Assembly (NCBI GenBank): GCA_019359155.1
Contig: JAHHHV010000068.1
Coordinates: 62,001-126,000 of the forward strand
Direction of reading: 5' to 3'
DNA: 64,000 nt
From: Pegethrix bostrychoides GSE-TBD4-15B
GTDB lineage: Bacteria > Cyanobacteriota > Cyanobacteriia > Elainellales > Elainellaceae
This document shows positions 18,090 through 25,940 of this stretch, in pieces (the stretch's first letter is position 1; every line of letters starts with the position of its first letter). Under the pieces are notes generated by a model. The model was not told the origin of the DNA. It made no database searches and saw only the letters and a program-made list of their open reading frames with translations. A program made the translations under genes and the position numbers.

Positions 18090-19820
18090 CTACTGGGACA
18101 AAGAGAACTGGTCGAACTTAAGCGGGGGAGTGCTGGGCTGGGCTGTATCAAACCGATAGCTGCTGACGGTGCCAGTCGCGGTTTCTAGAATGCTGAAGAC
18201 GGTGATTTGATTGCTGGCGATGTAGGGCTGAGGCTGGCCGCTCTCTAAACTTGGGCGGATGGTTGGCAGCACGGGCGACAAGCCGTTTGGATCGCCGCTG
18301 GCGATATATTGCTCTCTATAATATTCTCTGTAATACTCTCTGTTGCCGATTGGAACCGCCCGCTGCTGATTGACAAATGCGCCGTAGGTGTTGCCGACGT
18401 TAGAGGATTCGAGGAAATTCATGCCGCCGGGGCTGACAAATCGATTCCAGAGATGCGAATGGCCGTAAAACACGAGCTGCACGCCTGCCGCCTCCAGCAA
18501 AGGCATCACGTCACGCACTAGATAGTCTGAGTCCAGCGGGTATTCGTAACGTACCGCGCTGATGCGGCCATCGGGCTGGCGCTCAATTTGCTGCACGGGG
18601 TCGGTGTAGGCGGGCACGACGTTGTCGCCCAAGCTGTGGGGTGGGTGGTGAAACATCACGACTTTATATTTGGCCTGCCGAAATTCGGGGCTGGCGAGTT
18701 CGGCTTGCAGCCAGCGATACTGGGCGCTTTCCGGCGTGATGGGCTCAAAGATATGCTGACCGTAGCCCCAGCGCTCTGGGTGGTTCAGGTCGGCCTGCCG
18801 CTCGCGGTAGCGGCCTCGATCGCTGTCAGCCAAGCCCGGAGTTCGCCAGATGTTGGCCGCAAACAGGGACACCAGCCGCAGATCGCCAACTGTGACGGCG
18901 TAGTATTTCTTACCGCCAATGCTGGCGGGCAGCGTGAAGATTTCTTCGTAGGAGTCGGTGTTAAACGAAGCATCTCGCAGATTGGCGGGGCGAGTTTGCA
19001 GCGCAGCCCCGCGCGGCACCGGATCGTTGAACTGCTCGTTGAGGCTGGCGGTCGTTGAAAAGCGCCCCATCACCTCATGGTTGCCAACGGCTGGAAATAG
19101 CGGCGCAGACTGAATGATTGCCCCGCCGCGATACTGAGTTTTGCGACCCTGGATCTCAAGCGAATAGGCAGCTCGCCCTTGCAGACTGGCAAAGAAAGCG
19201 TTGCCGCGACTGTCATCAAACCATTCGGAAGCGCGATCAGGCACATCGACCAAATCGCCCGCTAGCAGCACCGCATCGACTGCCCCGACGGTTTCGACCA
19301 CCTTTTGCAAGTTAGCAGCCACCATCGGCTTAAGCTGGTGATCGGAGGTGAGCAGAATTTTGAGCGGCGTTCCGGCAGGCGGCAGGGCGGCCAAGCTGAA
19401 AGAATTGCTGGCCACCCGACGACCATCCTCGCGCTGACTGACGACGCGATAGGGCAGGCGTGTCGCCCCAATGCCAGCCACCTGCGCCTCATGCCGCCAG
19501 ATTGGCCGCGCGACGGGCTGTGGGTAGATCGGGCGGTCGGGGGTTTGGTTCTGCCAGTGCGAGCCTTGGTCTTCCCGCATCCGGCTGAGCTGCGTCGTTG
19601 TGGAGATCACCTGCTGCGCCAAGCCGTCGCCATACTCAACCCAATGCTGCCGTCCCGCAAATTCGGTAAACCAGACCACCTGTACGGAGCTAGGCGTGGG
19701 GGCCTGCAAAAACGGATCGCTGAGGAGCTGCGGCGCGGTTGAGCGCCAGAGCCAGCCCAGAATTAAAGCCAGCAACAGGCCCATTACCCCGGCACCCCAG
19801 AGACGAAACCGCTTGCTCAT
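18090..19820 (-). CDS. Membrane-anchored calcineurin-like metallophosphoesterase
   Basis: A 576-residue enzyme with an N-terminal membrane anchor (GVMGLLLALILGWLW), a short beta-sandwich segment like that of purple acid phosphatases (PSSVQVVWFTEF), and a phosphoesterase domain. Metal-binding motifs are LTSDHQLK, LLAGDLVD, AVGNHEV, MFHHPPH and FYGHSHLWNR. The first motif has SDHQ rather than the common DxH, consistent with D-x-x spacing variants. It probably acts in the periplasm on phosphomonoesters or diesters; the substrate is unknown. It is 5 bases from the next upstream gene, so both are probably co-transcribed. Confidence 0.85.
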   Translation of the reverse strand: MSKRFRLWGAGVMGLLLALILGWLWRSTAPQLLSDPFLQAPTPSSVQVVWFTEFAGRQHWVEYGDGLAQQVISTTTQLSRMREDQGSHWQNQTPDRPIYPQPVARPIWRHEAQVAGIGATRLPYRVVSQREDGRRVASNSFSLAALPPAGTPLKILLTSDHQLKPMVAANLQKVVETVGAVDAVLLAGDLVDVPDRASEWFDDSRGNAFFASLQGRAAYSLEIQGRKTQYRGGAIIQSAPLFPAVGNHEVMGRFSTTASLNEQFNDPVPRGAALQTRPANLRDASFNTDSYEEIFTLPASIGGKKYYAVTVGDLRLVSLFAANIWRTPGLADSDRGRYRERQADLNHPERWGYGQHIFEPITPESAQYRWLQAELASPEFRQAKYKVVMFHHPPHSLGDNVVPAYTDPVQQIERQPDGRISAVRYEYPLDSDYLVRDVMPLLEAAGVQLVFYGHSHLWNRFVSPGGMNFLESSNVGNTYGAFVNQQRAVPIGNREYYREYYREQYIASGDPNGLSPVLPTIRPSLESGQPQPYIASNQITVFSILETATGTVSSYRFDTAQPSTPPLKFDQFSLSQ

Positions 19821-19825
19821 CGGTG

Positions 19826-20509
19826 TTAAATCGCGTTCGGGTTTCGCAAAAAGTCCTGATCAAGCTGGAGATCTAAATCGGTAGCTGGATCGACCACGAT
19901 CACCTCAACCTCGTTGCGATTGCGGATCAGCAGCGAGCCGAGCGCCCCCACGCCAGCACCGCCCAACACTTGCCAGAGCTGAATTTTGCCAAACACTTCG
20001 CCCAGCACCGCCGCCGCTACCGCCCCAATTGCCACTCCCTGGAACCATTCGGGATTCGAGCGTTTGCTGACTGTCTCACGGCGCGTAATCACATCAGAGC
20101 TGGCCTCAATCGCGTAGCGGTCGCCATTGGACAGCACGAGTTCTTGAGCCACAAACTGCGTGCCGTCACCGTTGGGGCGCAGCTCTCCCTCAATCTCGCT
20201 ATTAAACGGAATAATAATTGCCCCGCTAGCCGAGCGAATATCGTCATCAACAGTCAGCGTTACTTTAGATGTTTCCGCTGGCGTTACGACAATTTTCTCT
20301 TTTTCGTATCGGGTTGGGATAACTGTGCCGGTTGGCAAGATCGAACGCGACGGGTAGCCGGGAACGGGACGCGAAGTGCCGTTGCGCCAGGAGGGCGGAA
20401 ATACCTGAGCCGAAACCGAGCGGCTCAAGCCTATCGGCAGCAGTAGCGAGGCTGTAACTGCGAAAGTCAAACTGAGGGCAGTGCCTGACTGCCAGCGTCG
20501 TGAAATCAT
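19826..20509 (-). CDS. Exported hypothetical protein with glycine-zipper-like segment
   Basis: A 227-residue protein from the ATG at 20509, which gives a standard signal peptide (SGTALSLTFAVTASLLLPIGLSRSVSAQ). An earlier frame start at 20647 would overlap the upstream gene and lacks such a leader. The mature part is beta-rich. It ends with a glycine/alanine-rich amphipathic stretch (GVAIGAVAAAVLGEVFG, then LGGAGVGALGSLLIRN), reminiscent of glycine zipper outer-membrane-associated proteins, and an acidic tail. Related proteins are common in cyanobacteria without a known role. It lies 5 bases from the metallophosphoesterase. Confidence 0.7.
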   Translation of the reverse strand: MISRRWQSGTALSLTFAVTASLLLPIGLSRSVSAQVFPPSWRNGTSRPVPGYPSRSILPTGTVIPTRYEKEKIVVTPAETSKVTLTVDDDIRSASGAIIIPFNSEIEGELRPNGDGTQFVAQELVLSNGDRYAIEASSDVITRRETVSKRSNPEWFQGVAIGAVAAAVLGEVFGKIQLWQVLGGAGVGALGSLLIRNRNEVEVIVVDPATDLDLQLDQDFLRNPNAI

Positions 20510-20627
20510 TTGCGCGCTCCAAAGTCTAATCCAAAGTCTAAGATGAGGCTGTAGCAAATCAGCATTTGCGCCTACCCTTTTTGACTGGGGAGCCGCCAGA
20601 AAGTTCCAGATTGTTGGCGCTGATCTT

Positions 20628-21014
20628 TCAGGCTGAAGTCTGAGCATCTCGCACGAGTTCGCGGCAGGCTTGCAGCCCCAGATGCGGCGATTGGCGATAG
20701 CTCGGTTCGGGCACCCAGACTTCGACGTGACGGTTCGCTCTGATCCAGTAGAGGTACTCTACGTCAGGATAAAACTGCACCCCAACGCGCAAATTAGAAT
20801 AGTCGTCCTCGCAGATCTCAAAGCCAAAGCGCACCACCGTCTGAGCCAGCAGGCATTCGGGCGTGTCTAGGGCGGCTCCAGAAATATCGCGCTCTTGCCA
20901 GAAAGTGTTGAGAAATCGGTTCAGCGTCGGCAGCATTTTGTCGGGCGCACCGTTGCGGCTGGCGTAGATGATGGCAGGGTTGCCTTCAATCAAGATATGG
21001 CAGGGGCTAGACAT
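20628..21014 (-). CDS. Conserved-type hypothetical protein (128 aa)
   Basis: A 128-residue soluble protein of mixed alpha/beta character, with MSSPCHILIEGNPAIIYASRNG at the start and VGVQFYPDVEYLYWI in the middle. No domain is recognised and no catalytic pattern is obvious. A weak purine-rich site (AAGAGAG) precedes the ATG. It lies between larB and the exported hypothetical gene on the same strand, with an intergenic gap of about 120 bases to the latter when that gene starts at 20509. Confidence 0.6.
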   Translation of the reverse strand: MSSPCHILIEGNPAIIYASRNGAPDKMLPTLNRFLNTFWQERDISGAALDTPECLLAQTVVRFGFEICEDDYSNLRVGVQFYPDVEYLYWIRANRHVEVWVPEPSYRQSPHLGLQACRELVRDAQTSA

Positions 21015-21072
21015 GGTTTAACTCTCTTAAAGAAAACTTGACAAGAACTTGAATCAAAGGCGCTCACGCTGT

Positions 21073-21894
21073 TTAATTTTCCCTCTGAGCTGAAGCCGTT
21101 AACTTCTCGGCGGCTCGCAAAATCTGCCCCGCCAGCACCGCAGCTCCAAACCCATTATCAATGTTCACCACGCCAATGCCTGCCGCGCAGGAGTTGAGCA
21201 TGGTCAAGAGCGGCGCTAAGCCGCTGAAGCTGGCTCCATAGCCAACGCTGGTGGGTACGGCAATTACCGGACAGTCGGCCAAGCCTGCCACAACGCTGGG
21301 CAATGCGCCCTCCATGCCAGCCACCACAATCAGCACGTTCGCGTCGTAGATCACCTGGCGGTTGTTCAGCAGCCGATGGATGCCAGCTACGCCGACATCC
21401 CAGAGCCGCTTCACCCGAAAGCCGCAGAGTTCGGCGGTGACGGCAGCTTCTTCGGCTACGGGCAGATCGGCGGTGCCCGCAGAGAGCAGCGTGATCAGGC
21501 CGGCGTGACGGGGCGGCAGATCGGGCGGGGAAACGGCGCAGATCCGGGCGGCTGCGTAGTAGTGCAGATCTGGGATTTCGGCGGCAAGCTGGCTGTAGAC
21601 GGCTGGGGCAATCCGGGTGGCCATCACAACGGGGTTTTGCTGCTGCAACGCCTGAAAAATCTGCACGATTTGGTCAACGGTTTTGTCTTGTCCCCAGATT
21701 ACCTCTGGAAAGCCGGTTCGCAGGGTGCGATGGTGGTCGATCTTGGCGAAGTCGGAGACGGGTTCGTAGTCGAAATGCTTCAGATTGTCGAGCGCTGTTT
21801 CTGGACTAACTTGGCCGAGCGCTACGGCATTGAGCAGCTCGCGTAAAGCATCGGGTTGGGTCACAGGGTTTATGCAGGTAGACTTACTGGCCAT
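21073..21894 (-). CDS. larB: Nickel pincer cofactor biosynthesis protein LarB
   Basis: Pyridinium-3,5-bisthiocarboxylate synthesis begins with LarB, which carboxylates and hydrolyses nicotinic acid adenine dinucleotide. The protein is 273 residues from the ATG at 21894 (MASKSTCINPV); an upstream in-frame ATG at 21978 would add 28 poorly conserved residues. The family pattern is clear: an N-terminal helical part (LRELLNAVALGQVSPE), the segment FAKIDHHRTLRTGFPEVIWGQ, and a C-terminal PurE-like domain with SVGYGASFSGLAPLLTML and VVNIDNGFGA. LarC and LarE are not in the window. Confidence 0.88.
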   Translation of the reverse strand: MASKSTCINPVTQPDALRELLNAVALGQVSPETALDNLKHFDYEPVSDFAKIDHHRTLRTGFPEVIWGQDKTVDQIVQIFQALQQQNPVVMATRIAPAVYSQLAAEIPDLHYYAAARICAVSPPDLPPRHAGLITLLSAGTADLPVAEEAAVTAELCGFRVKRLWDVGVAGIHRLLNNRQVIYDANVLIVVAGMEGALPSVVAGLADCPVIAVPTSVGYGASFSGLAPLLTMLNSCAAGIGVVNIDNGFGAAVLAGQILRAAEKLTASAQREN

Positions 21895-22050
21895 TCTAGC
21901 GAGGAGATGTGCCAGACTGACCGCGACATTGCGGAATCGGTAAGCCTGGAATCTACTGCATTGATCACAAACGGGCATTGCTGCATAGCCTGAGCCTGAA
22001 GCAAATGCCCTTGTATTTTGTGCGAAATTGCCCGACTACCCAGAGTGAGC

Positions 22051-22251
22051 CTATCGCATCAGGACGCTCATGAATTTGCCCTGCGCGAACGGTGCAGGAA
22101 CCATTGGCGAGAACTGGCTGCGGTCGGTAATCATCTGCCGCACGTACATTTCGCTGATGATGTGGTTCACCTGCTCCCGCGTGCCGACAATCCAAATCTG
22201 CGCCTGATGGCCAAACGGCTCGCTCAGACGTTCGTTGAACTCTGTAGACAT
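22051..22251 (-). CDS. Small conserved-type hypothetical protein (66 aa)
   Basis: A 66-residue soluble protein beginning MSTEFNERLSEPFGH. A GAGG is found about 11 bases before the ATG. The pattern VGTREQVNHIISEMYV, followed by a Pro-rich loop and GKFMSVLMR at the end, looks like a family of short cyanobacterial proteins without known function. It lies between larB and the accessory island on the minus strand. Confidence 0.6.
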   Translation of the reverse strand: MSTEFNERLSEPFGHQAQIWIVGTREQVNHIISEMYVRQMITDRSQFSPMVPAPFAQGKFMSVLMR

Positions 22252-22614
22252 AGTATTTGCCTCAATTTTGAGTTATGGCTTTGAAAGCCTAAGGCGTTGA
22301 GTCACCTGACCACATGCGTGAACGAAGCGAGCGCGATGTAAAATCGACTCAGCCTTGCTTCCCGTTGTTGGCGGGGAGTCGGGTCAGCTGGCTAGTCGTG
22401 TGCAACCACTTCTAGTCAGCGACGCCTTAAGCTTTTGCGTGTCCTAACTGCTTCACGCAATCAGTTGGCAAATCATAAGCTGAAACTCTGGCTGAGCGCA
22501 AGTGGGGGTGGGAGAAATTTTACGTTTGGTGAGCTTTGGCTAGGCAGGTAGCTCATTTGCAGCCATCGTGCTTCTGAGACAGAGGGCAGGTTGCCTTTAG
22601 CTTCACCTGTAACG
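22252..22614. other. Non-coding stretch with an inverted repeat at the edge of the island
   Basis: No gene is supported here. An 8-bp perfect inverted repeat (TAAGGCGT at 22290-22297, ACGCCTTA at 22422-22429), which extends to about 11 bp with a mismatch, bounds a GC-rich segment of 140 bases with internal hairpin potential. This could be a small non-autonomous element, but no flanking target duplication was identified. Confidence 0.35.
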
Positions 22615-22775
22615 ATATGCGGAAAAATCTGCCTAACGGGGCAAGGAAGCGTGTTATACGGAGAGATTCTGCCTGAGTGCCGAATCTGGGGTGTTATGCC
22701 GACTCATTCTGCCTATTCAGCTACTGCGGGATCTTATGCGGAAACTTTCAGTCCATTATTAGTTATGCCGCAAAT
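22615..22775 (+). repeat. Imperfect 40-bp tandem repeat (four to five units)
   Basis: Units begin with (A/T)TATRC(G/C)G at 22615, 22654, 22694, 22734 and 22763, so spacing is 39, 40, 40 and 29 bases. The first half of each unit (TTATGCCGA...ATTCTGCCT) is better conserved than the second. The units make up most of a 97-residue open frame (22591-22884), which is therefore probably not a gene. Two units contain GTTATGC, the sequence that would complement the first base block of the attC site at 23348. Confidence 0.65.
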
Positions 22776-22917
22776 CCCTGGTAGAGAGAAGGTCCGGAAG
22801 TCAGTGATTTACCACTCAAGCAAAGAAATTGCCTTTTTGCAACGTAATTGTCAGTTTGAATCTTTTCTAAAGGATCATCGGTAATCAAAATCCGCTGGTT
22901 ATAATTAGTTCATTACC

Positions 22918-22933
22918 ACTCCTCTAGAGGAGT
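22918..22933. repeat. 16-bp perfect palindrome preceding the structured RNA
   Basis: ACTCCTCTAGAGGAGT is a perfect palindrome about 10-20 bases before the structured RNA region. It could be a regulator binding site or an element-boundary hairpin. Nothing in the sequence decides between these. Confidence 0.5.
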
Positions 22934-22940
22934 CTATAGT

Positions 22941-23310
22941 ACAAAGGTAATACCATCCTCTTCCGGGTGACAAGGCTGGGCGGTAGGTTGACTTGATGGT
23001 TCTGCTTGGATGGGGCACAGTCAGTCAATCCTAGTCCCTAAACCCGCTCCCGTGCTTCCTATGAAGGTAGACCTCTACTGGTTCACTTAATACGGAACAC
23101 GAGGTGTTATGGAGAGAGCTAAGCCAAGTGGCGGAAAGTGGGATAAGCATCCCACGCGGCCTCTTTACCGGAGGTTGAGAGTGCTTGTGCGGCGGTTACT
23201 ACCGTTCTTGCAAGCCCTTGCCGCTCTGTTCACGATTGTAAAGCTGTTAGGGTCATAGCGACTCTGATGCTATTCACATTGGAAAGGGGAGGGGGTACTC
23301 TTCCCTTTTC
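22941..23310 (+). ncRNA. Long structured RNA, possibly HEARO/omega-RNA type, without protein partner
   Basis: About 350 bases with no coding frame but dense base-pairing potential on the plus strand. ACCATCC (22952) pairs with GGATGGG (23007). GGTTGACT (22986) can pair with AGTCAATCC (23023), and because this interleaves with the first stem it forms a pseudoknot. CGTGcTTCC/GGAaCACG encloses a smaller hairpin, GTGGGAT-aagc-ATCCCAC is a perfect hairpin near 23138, and GCTTG...CAAGC near 23183 encloses CGGT/ACCG. The segment ends with a purine/pyrimidine hairpin near 23280-23310. The size, pseudoknot and general look recall HEARO (IscB-associated) RNAs common in cyanobacteria. No iscB or tnpB follows. 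A group II intron was considered, but no domain V was seen. Confidence 0.45.
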
Positions 23311-23347
23311 GCTTGTAAACCTCAAAAATGATTCGGTTGGTAGAACG

Positions 23348-23433
23348 GCATAACATAGCCTATGCAGCGGATTGATGGTGTTTGTTGTACTTCGTTTGAA
23401 GATATCTGCAACCGCTGATTTGAGTCGTTATAC
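23348..23433 (+). other. attC-like recombination site 1
   Basis: The 86-bp site starts with R'' GCATAAC (23348-23354) and ends with R' GTTATAC (23427-23433). The inner boxes CAGCGGATTG (23365-23374) and CAACCGCTG (23409-23417) pair perfectly apart from one extrahelical A, which is the hallmark of attC folding. The unpaired central spacers are 10 and 9 bases. A small hairpin (CTTC-GTTT-GAAG) lies in the variable terminal part. Its R' complements the R'' of the next site exactly, as expected for a cassette whose ends derive from one circle. Confidence 0.7.
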
Positions 23434-23462
23434 GTACAATGCAGAACTAGGGAGACTGATTA

Positions 23463-24581
23463 GTGGAATCGGCTAGATGGGATGAAACTTGGCATCGACT
23501 CAGAGAATGGACAAATGGACAAGCACCATCTGAGCGTCTAGCTGCCCAGATTTTGATTGGCGAAGGATTTAAAGAATTAGATCCAAGTCACCCTCTTGGT
23601 GGGACTGACGGAGGAAGGGATGCCATCTGCACGTACAACGAAGATATGTGGGTTATGGCTGTTTACTTTCCTCGGGGAAAGAAGAAAATCTCAGATATTA
23701 AAGCGAAGTTGCGTGCTGATGTGATGTCTGCATCCAAGCATAACCCGATAGGAATTGCTTTTGTAACCAATCAAGAGCTTACACTCACTCAACGGCAGCA
23801 ATTACGGAAGATTGCTTCACCTTTCAATCTTGAAGTTTTTCACCTTGAACGCATTACATCAGTTCTTGATTCTCCCCAAATGGCAGGGGTTAGAAAACAA
23901 TTTCTTGGAATTGAGAGCGTAGATGATATACCGATTTTAGAAGTTCAGTTTTATCAGCCAGGATCTAGACAGTCACTTGGAACAACAATAAAACTTCAGT
24001 CTATTGCTCACGGTATTCCAAATTACGGAATCCCGAATCTAGAAACGCCTCGCCAAACTTATTATGGCGGGATAACCCTTCGTCCCGGCATTATGGATGA
24101 GCTAAATCCTTCATATATGCGAGAGAAGGAACAATATGTCAGAGCCAGTGCACTTCTTCAAAAAGTCTTTCTTGGAATTCGTAATAGCAGCACTCGACTT
24201 GCTGAAGGGGTTACGCTTGAAATAGAGGGATTATTGGCTCAAGGTATTGAGGTTGCCGAAGAACTTCCACCACCACCCGTGAGGCAGCGTGTCAATAAAG
24301 TTCCGCATATTCGACCACTTTGGTGGAACTCACACATTACTCCTGATGTCGAAACATACGACGACAAATTTCGTATAACGATTCAGTTTGGCACAATTCA
24401 ACCAGGGCACATTTCAATCATGGAAGAGCCAGTTTTTCTCGGATCTAGAGAATCGACGAAACTATCGATGAATGCCCGAGTAATCGCTAACAATTTGCCC
24501 CTTCCGGCTGAATCTTCTCTCCAAATTGATTTTGATGTTATTCCTAAGCCTCCCCTAGACATTCACTTTCTCAAACAATAG
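23463..24581 (+). CDS. Restriction-endonuclease-like protein of unknown specificity (cassette gene)
   Basis: A 372-residue protein with a GTG start preceded by a GGGAG site about 8 bases upstream. Residues 20-60 show a PD-(D/E)xK-like core: LAAQILIGEGFKEL, then GGTDGGRDAI, as in Mrr-type nucleases. The third motif, normally (Q/E)xK, is not evident; the strand reads VMAVYFPRGKKK, so catalysis is uncertain. The pattern FVTNQELTLTQR and FHLERITSVLD belongs to a family seen in bacterial accessory DNA. Residues 160-372 form a second, beta-rich, unrecognised domain. It sits between two attC-like sites with AT-rich codon use unlike the backbone. A defence role is possible but only inferred. Confidence 0.75.
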   Translation: MESARWDETWHRLREWTNGQAPSERLAAQILIGEGFKELDPSHPLGGTDGGRDAICTYNEDMWVMAVYFPRGKKKISDIKAKLRADVMSASKHNPIGIAFVTNQELTLTQRQQLRKIASPFNLEVFHLERITSVLDSPQMAGVRKQFLGIESVDDIPILEVQFYQPGSRQSLGTTIKLQSIAHGIPNYGIPNLETPRQTYYGGITLRPGIMDELNPSYMREKEQYVRASALLQKVFLGIRNSSTRLAEGVTLEIEGLLAQGIEVAEELPPPPVRQRVNKVPHIRPLWWNSHITPDVETYDDKFRITIQFGTIQPGHISIMEEPVFLGSRESTKLSMNARVIANNLPLPAESSLQIDFDVIPKPPLDIHFLKQ

Positions 24582-24583
24582 AC

Positions 24584-24675
24584 GTATAACATAGCCTCTT
24601 GTATGTTGAGGGCAGTCAGTGCAACCTGATGACAGAACCCAACGGCGAATCTGGAGGCTGAGGGTTTAGTTATCT
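24584..24675 (+). other. attC-like recombination site 2
   Basis: R'' GTATAAC begins 3 bases after the stop codon of the cassette gene and R' GTTATCT ends at 24675. Inner pairing is AGCCTC (24593-24598) with GAGGCT (24654-24659), and GTTGAGGG (24605-24612) with CCCAAC (24638-24643), leaving one extrahelical A. A 69-base part (24587-24655) recurs at 26758-26826 with only three differences, so attC2 and attC3 are of one type. R' deviates from the GTTRRRY consensus at two positions. Confidence 0.7.
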
Positions 24676-24705
24676 TTTTACTCTCTCCCGGCTTACATAG
24701 ATTCT

Positions 24706-25758
24706 TTAGGTATCAACACTCTCTGCCCTACTAATCATCTGTGCAACATCTTTACTAGCATTTATGCTCATGATTTGTATTTCTGGATGTTGTTTCTTGA
24801 AAACCCGGAAAACTTCATCTGCAAATGCTTGTCCTATCGCTTCTACTCCAGAAAAATCAAAGACCACGACTCTAAATTTATCAACACCAGCTAGTAGCCT
24901 TTTTGCTTGCGAACGTGATACTAATCTTTCATCACCATATTGAGCTAAACGAACAGGTACTACTGTTTTCGTAAAAGCATAGTCGTCACCTGACGAGAAA
25001 CTATCAAATACCTGTTTAGAAGTTCTGGATGTATTATTATTCAATTTCATAAAAACAGTTGTTCCAGATTGGAAGCCATCTCTCTCGCAAATCCAATCTT
25101 CCGCTTTGTTGAACTCATGCGAGAAATAGACACTACCAGACAGTATTGCAAATTCATCAAACATACGTGACGTAAAAAATATACCTTGACCACTATGACG
25201 ATCTGGGTCAGTTGTCAGTTTACCTTTTGCTAACTCAAGAACCGCGTGGCGCTCGTCGTGTAGTTGTAATGCTCTCTGGATCTTCTTGAAAATTCCTTCT
25301 CCGTCATCATGAATAATTATTTGAGTGTCAACCGCTGTTTTCTCTAGTTGAACAGTAACTGTCGTTCCAGATGAGTGATCTATAGCATTATTCAACATTT
25401 CAGTAAATCCATAAATCCAAATATCTTTGACATTATCAGGTAGGTCAACCATCAAGGATTTTATATCAGAATCCCAAACAACATCTTCTTCAAGCTTGTT
25501 AGCTAGCTGATATTTTTGCATCCATTCAACTAATGGATGTAGGTAATAATTTCTATTCTTTGTAGAGCCTTTAACTACAATTGCTTTTTGTTCAACAAGA
25601 CGTTGCATATGTTTATTGATAGCCTGCCTAGTAATACCGAATTCTTGAGATGTCAAAGCAACAACATCTCTTGGATGCTCTTCTACATTCGTCAGGATAA
25701 ACTGGCGAATCTGCTCACCACGCCTACGAACTCTTGACACTAGCCCCTCCATCGTCAA
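24706..25758 (-). CDS. Winged-helix, HATPase and STAS-like (DUF4325) regulator
   Basis: A 350-residue three-domain protein. Residues 10-70 form a winged helix (FGITRQAINKHMQRLVEQKAI). Residues about 105-240 form a GHKL ATPase with FTEMLNNAIDHS (N box), IIIHDDGEGIF (G1) and HSGQGIFFTSRMFDEF (G2), but with no histidine-phosphotransfer helix. Residues 265-345 are a STAS-like DUF4325 domain (FRVVVFDFSGVEAIGQAFADEVFRVF). The mix of an anti-sigma-type ATPase and an antagonist-type STAS fold in one DNA-binding protein suggests a self-contained switch. It is transcribed against the cassette direction and ends 31 bases from attC2. Target genes are unknown. Confidence 0.82.
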   Translation of the reverse strand: MTMEGLVSRVRRRGEQIRQFILTNVEEHPRDVVALTSQEFGITRQAINKHMQRLVEQKAIVVKGSTKNRNYYLHPLVEWMQKYQLANKLEEDVVWDSDIKSLMVDLPDNVKDIWIYGFTEMLNNAIDHSSGTTVTVQLEKTAVDTQIIIHDDGEGIFKKIQRALQLHDERHAVLELAKGKLTTDPDRHSGQGIFFTSRMFDEFAILSGSVYFSHEFNKAEDWICERDGFQSGTTVFMKLNNNTSRTSKQVFDSFSSGDDYAFTKTVVPVRLAQYGDERLVSRSQAKRLLAGVDKFRVVVFDFSGVEAIGQAFADEVFRVFKKQHPEIQIMSINASKDVAQMISRAESVDT

Positions 25759-25940
25759 CTATTCGTCCCATCATTGTCAACCTTATGAGATTCATTGTCA
25801 ACCTGATTGCTTTAGTTTGAAGATTTAGTTCAGAAGTGAGTTTTGTAATCGCCTTTTAGTAGAGAATCTTCTCAAGCAAGCGTCATAAATTACTTTTGCC
25901 GATTAGTGACAATCTTCCGGTCTTTTACATTGAGACAATT

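Noticed and set aside
20510-20647. N-terminal extension of the exported hypothetical protein
   Set aside because: It would overlap the upstream gene and bury the signal peptide; the ATG at 20509 explains the leader.
22631-22660. GCCTAAC...GTTATAC as a fourth attC site
   Set aside because: Core boxes fit, but the 16 bases between them are too short and do not form the inner pairs of an attC.
22591-22884. 97-residue open frame in the accessory island
   Set aside because: It is mostly built from the 40-bp tandem repeat, has no ribosome binding site, and has no protein-like conservation pattern.
22941-23310. Group II intron or tmRNA as identity of the structured RNA
   Set aside because: No domain V-like hairpin, no tRNA-like ends and no intron-encoded reverse transcriptase were found.
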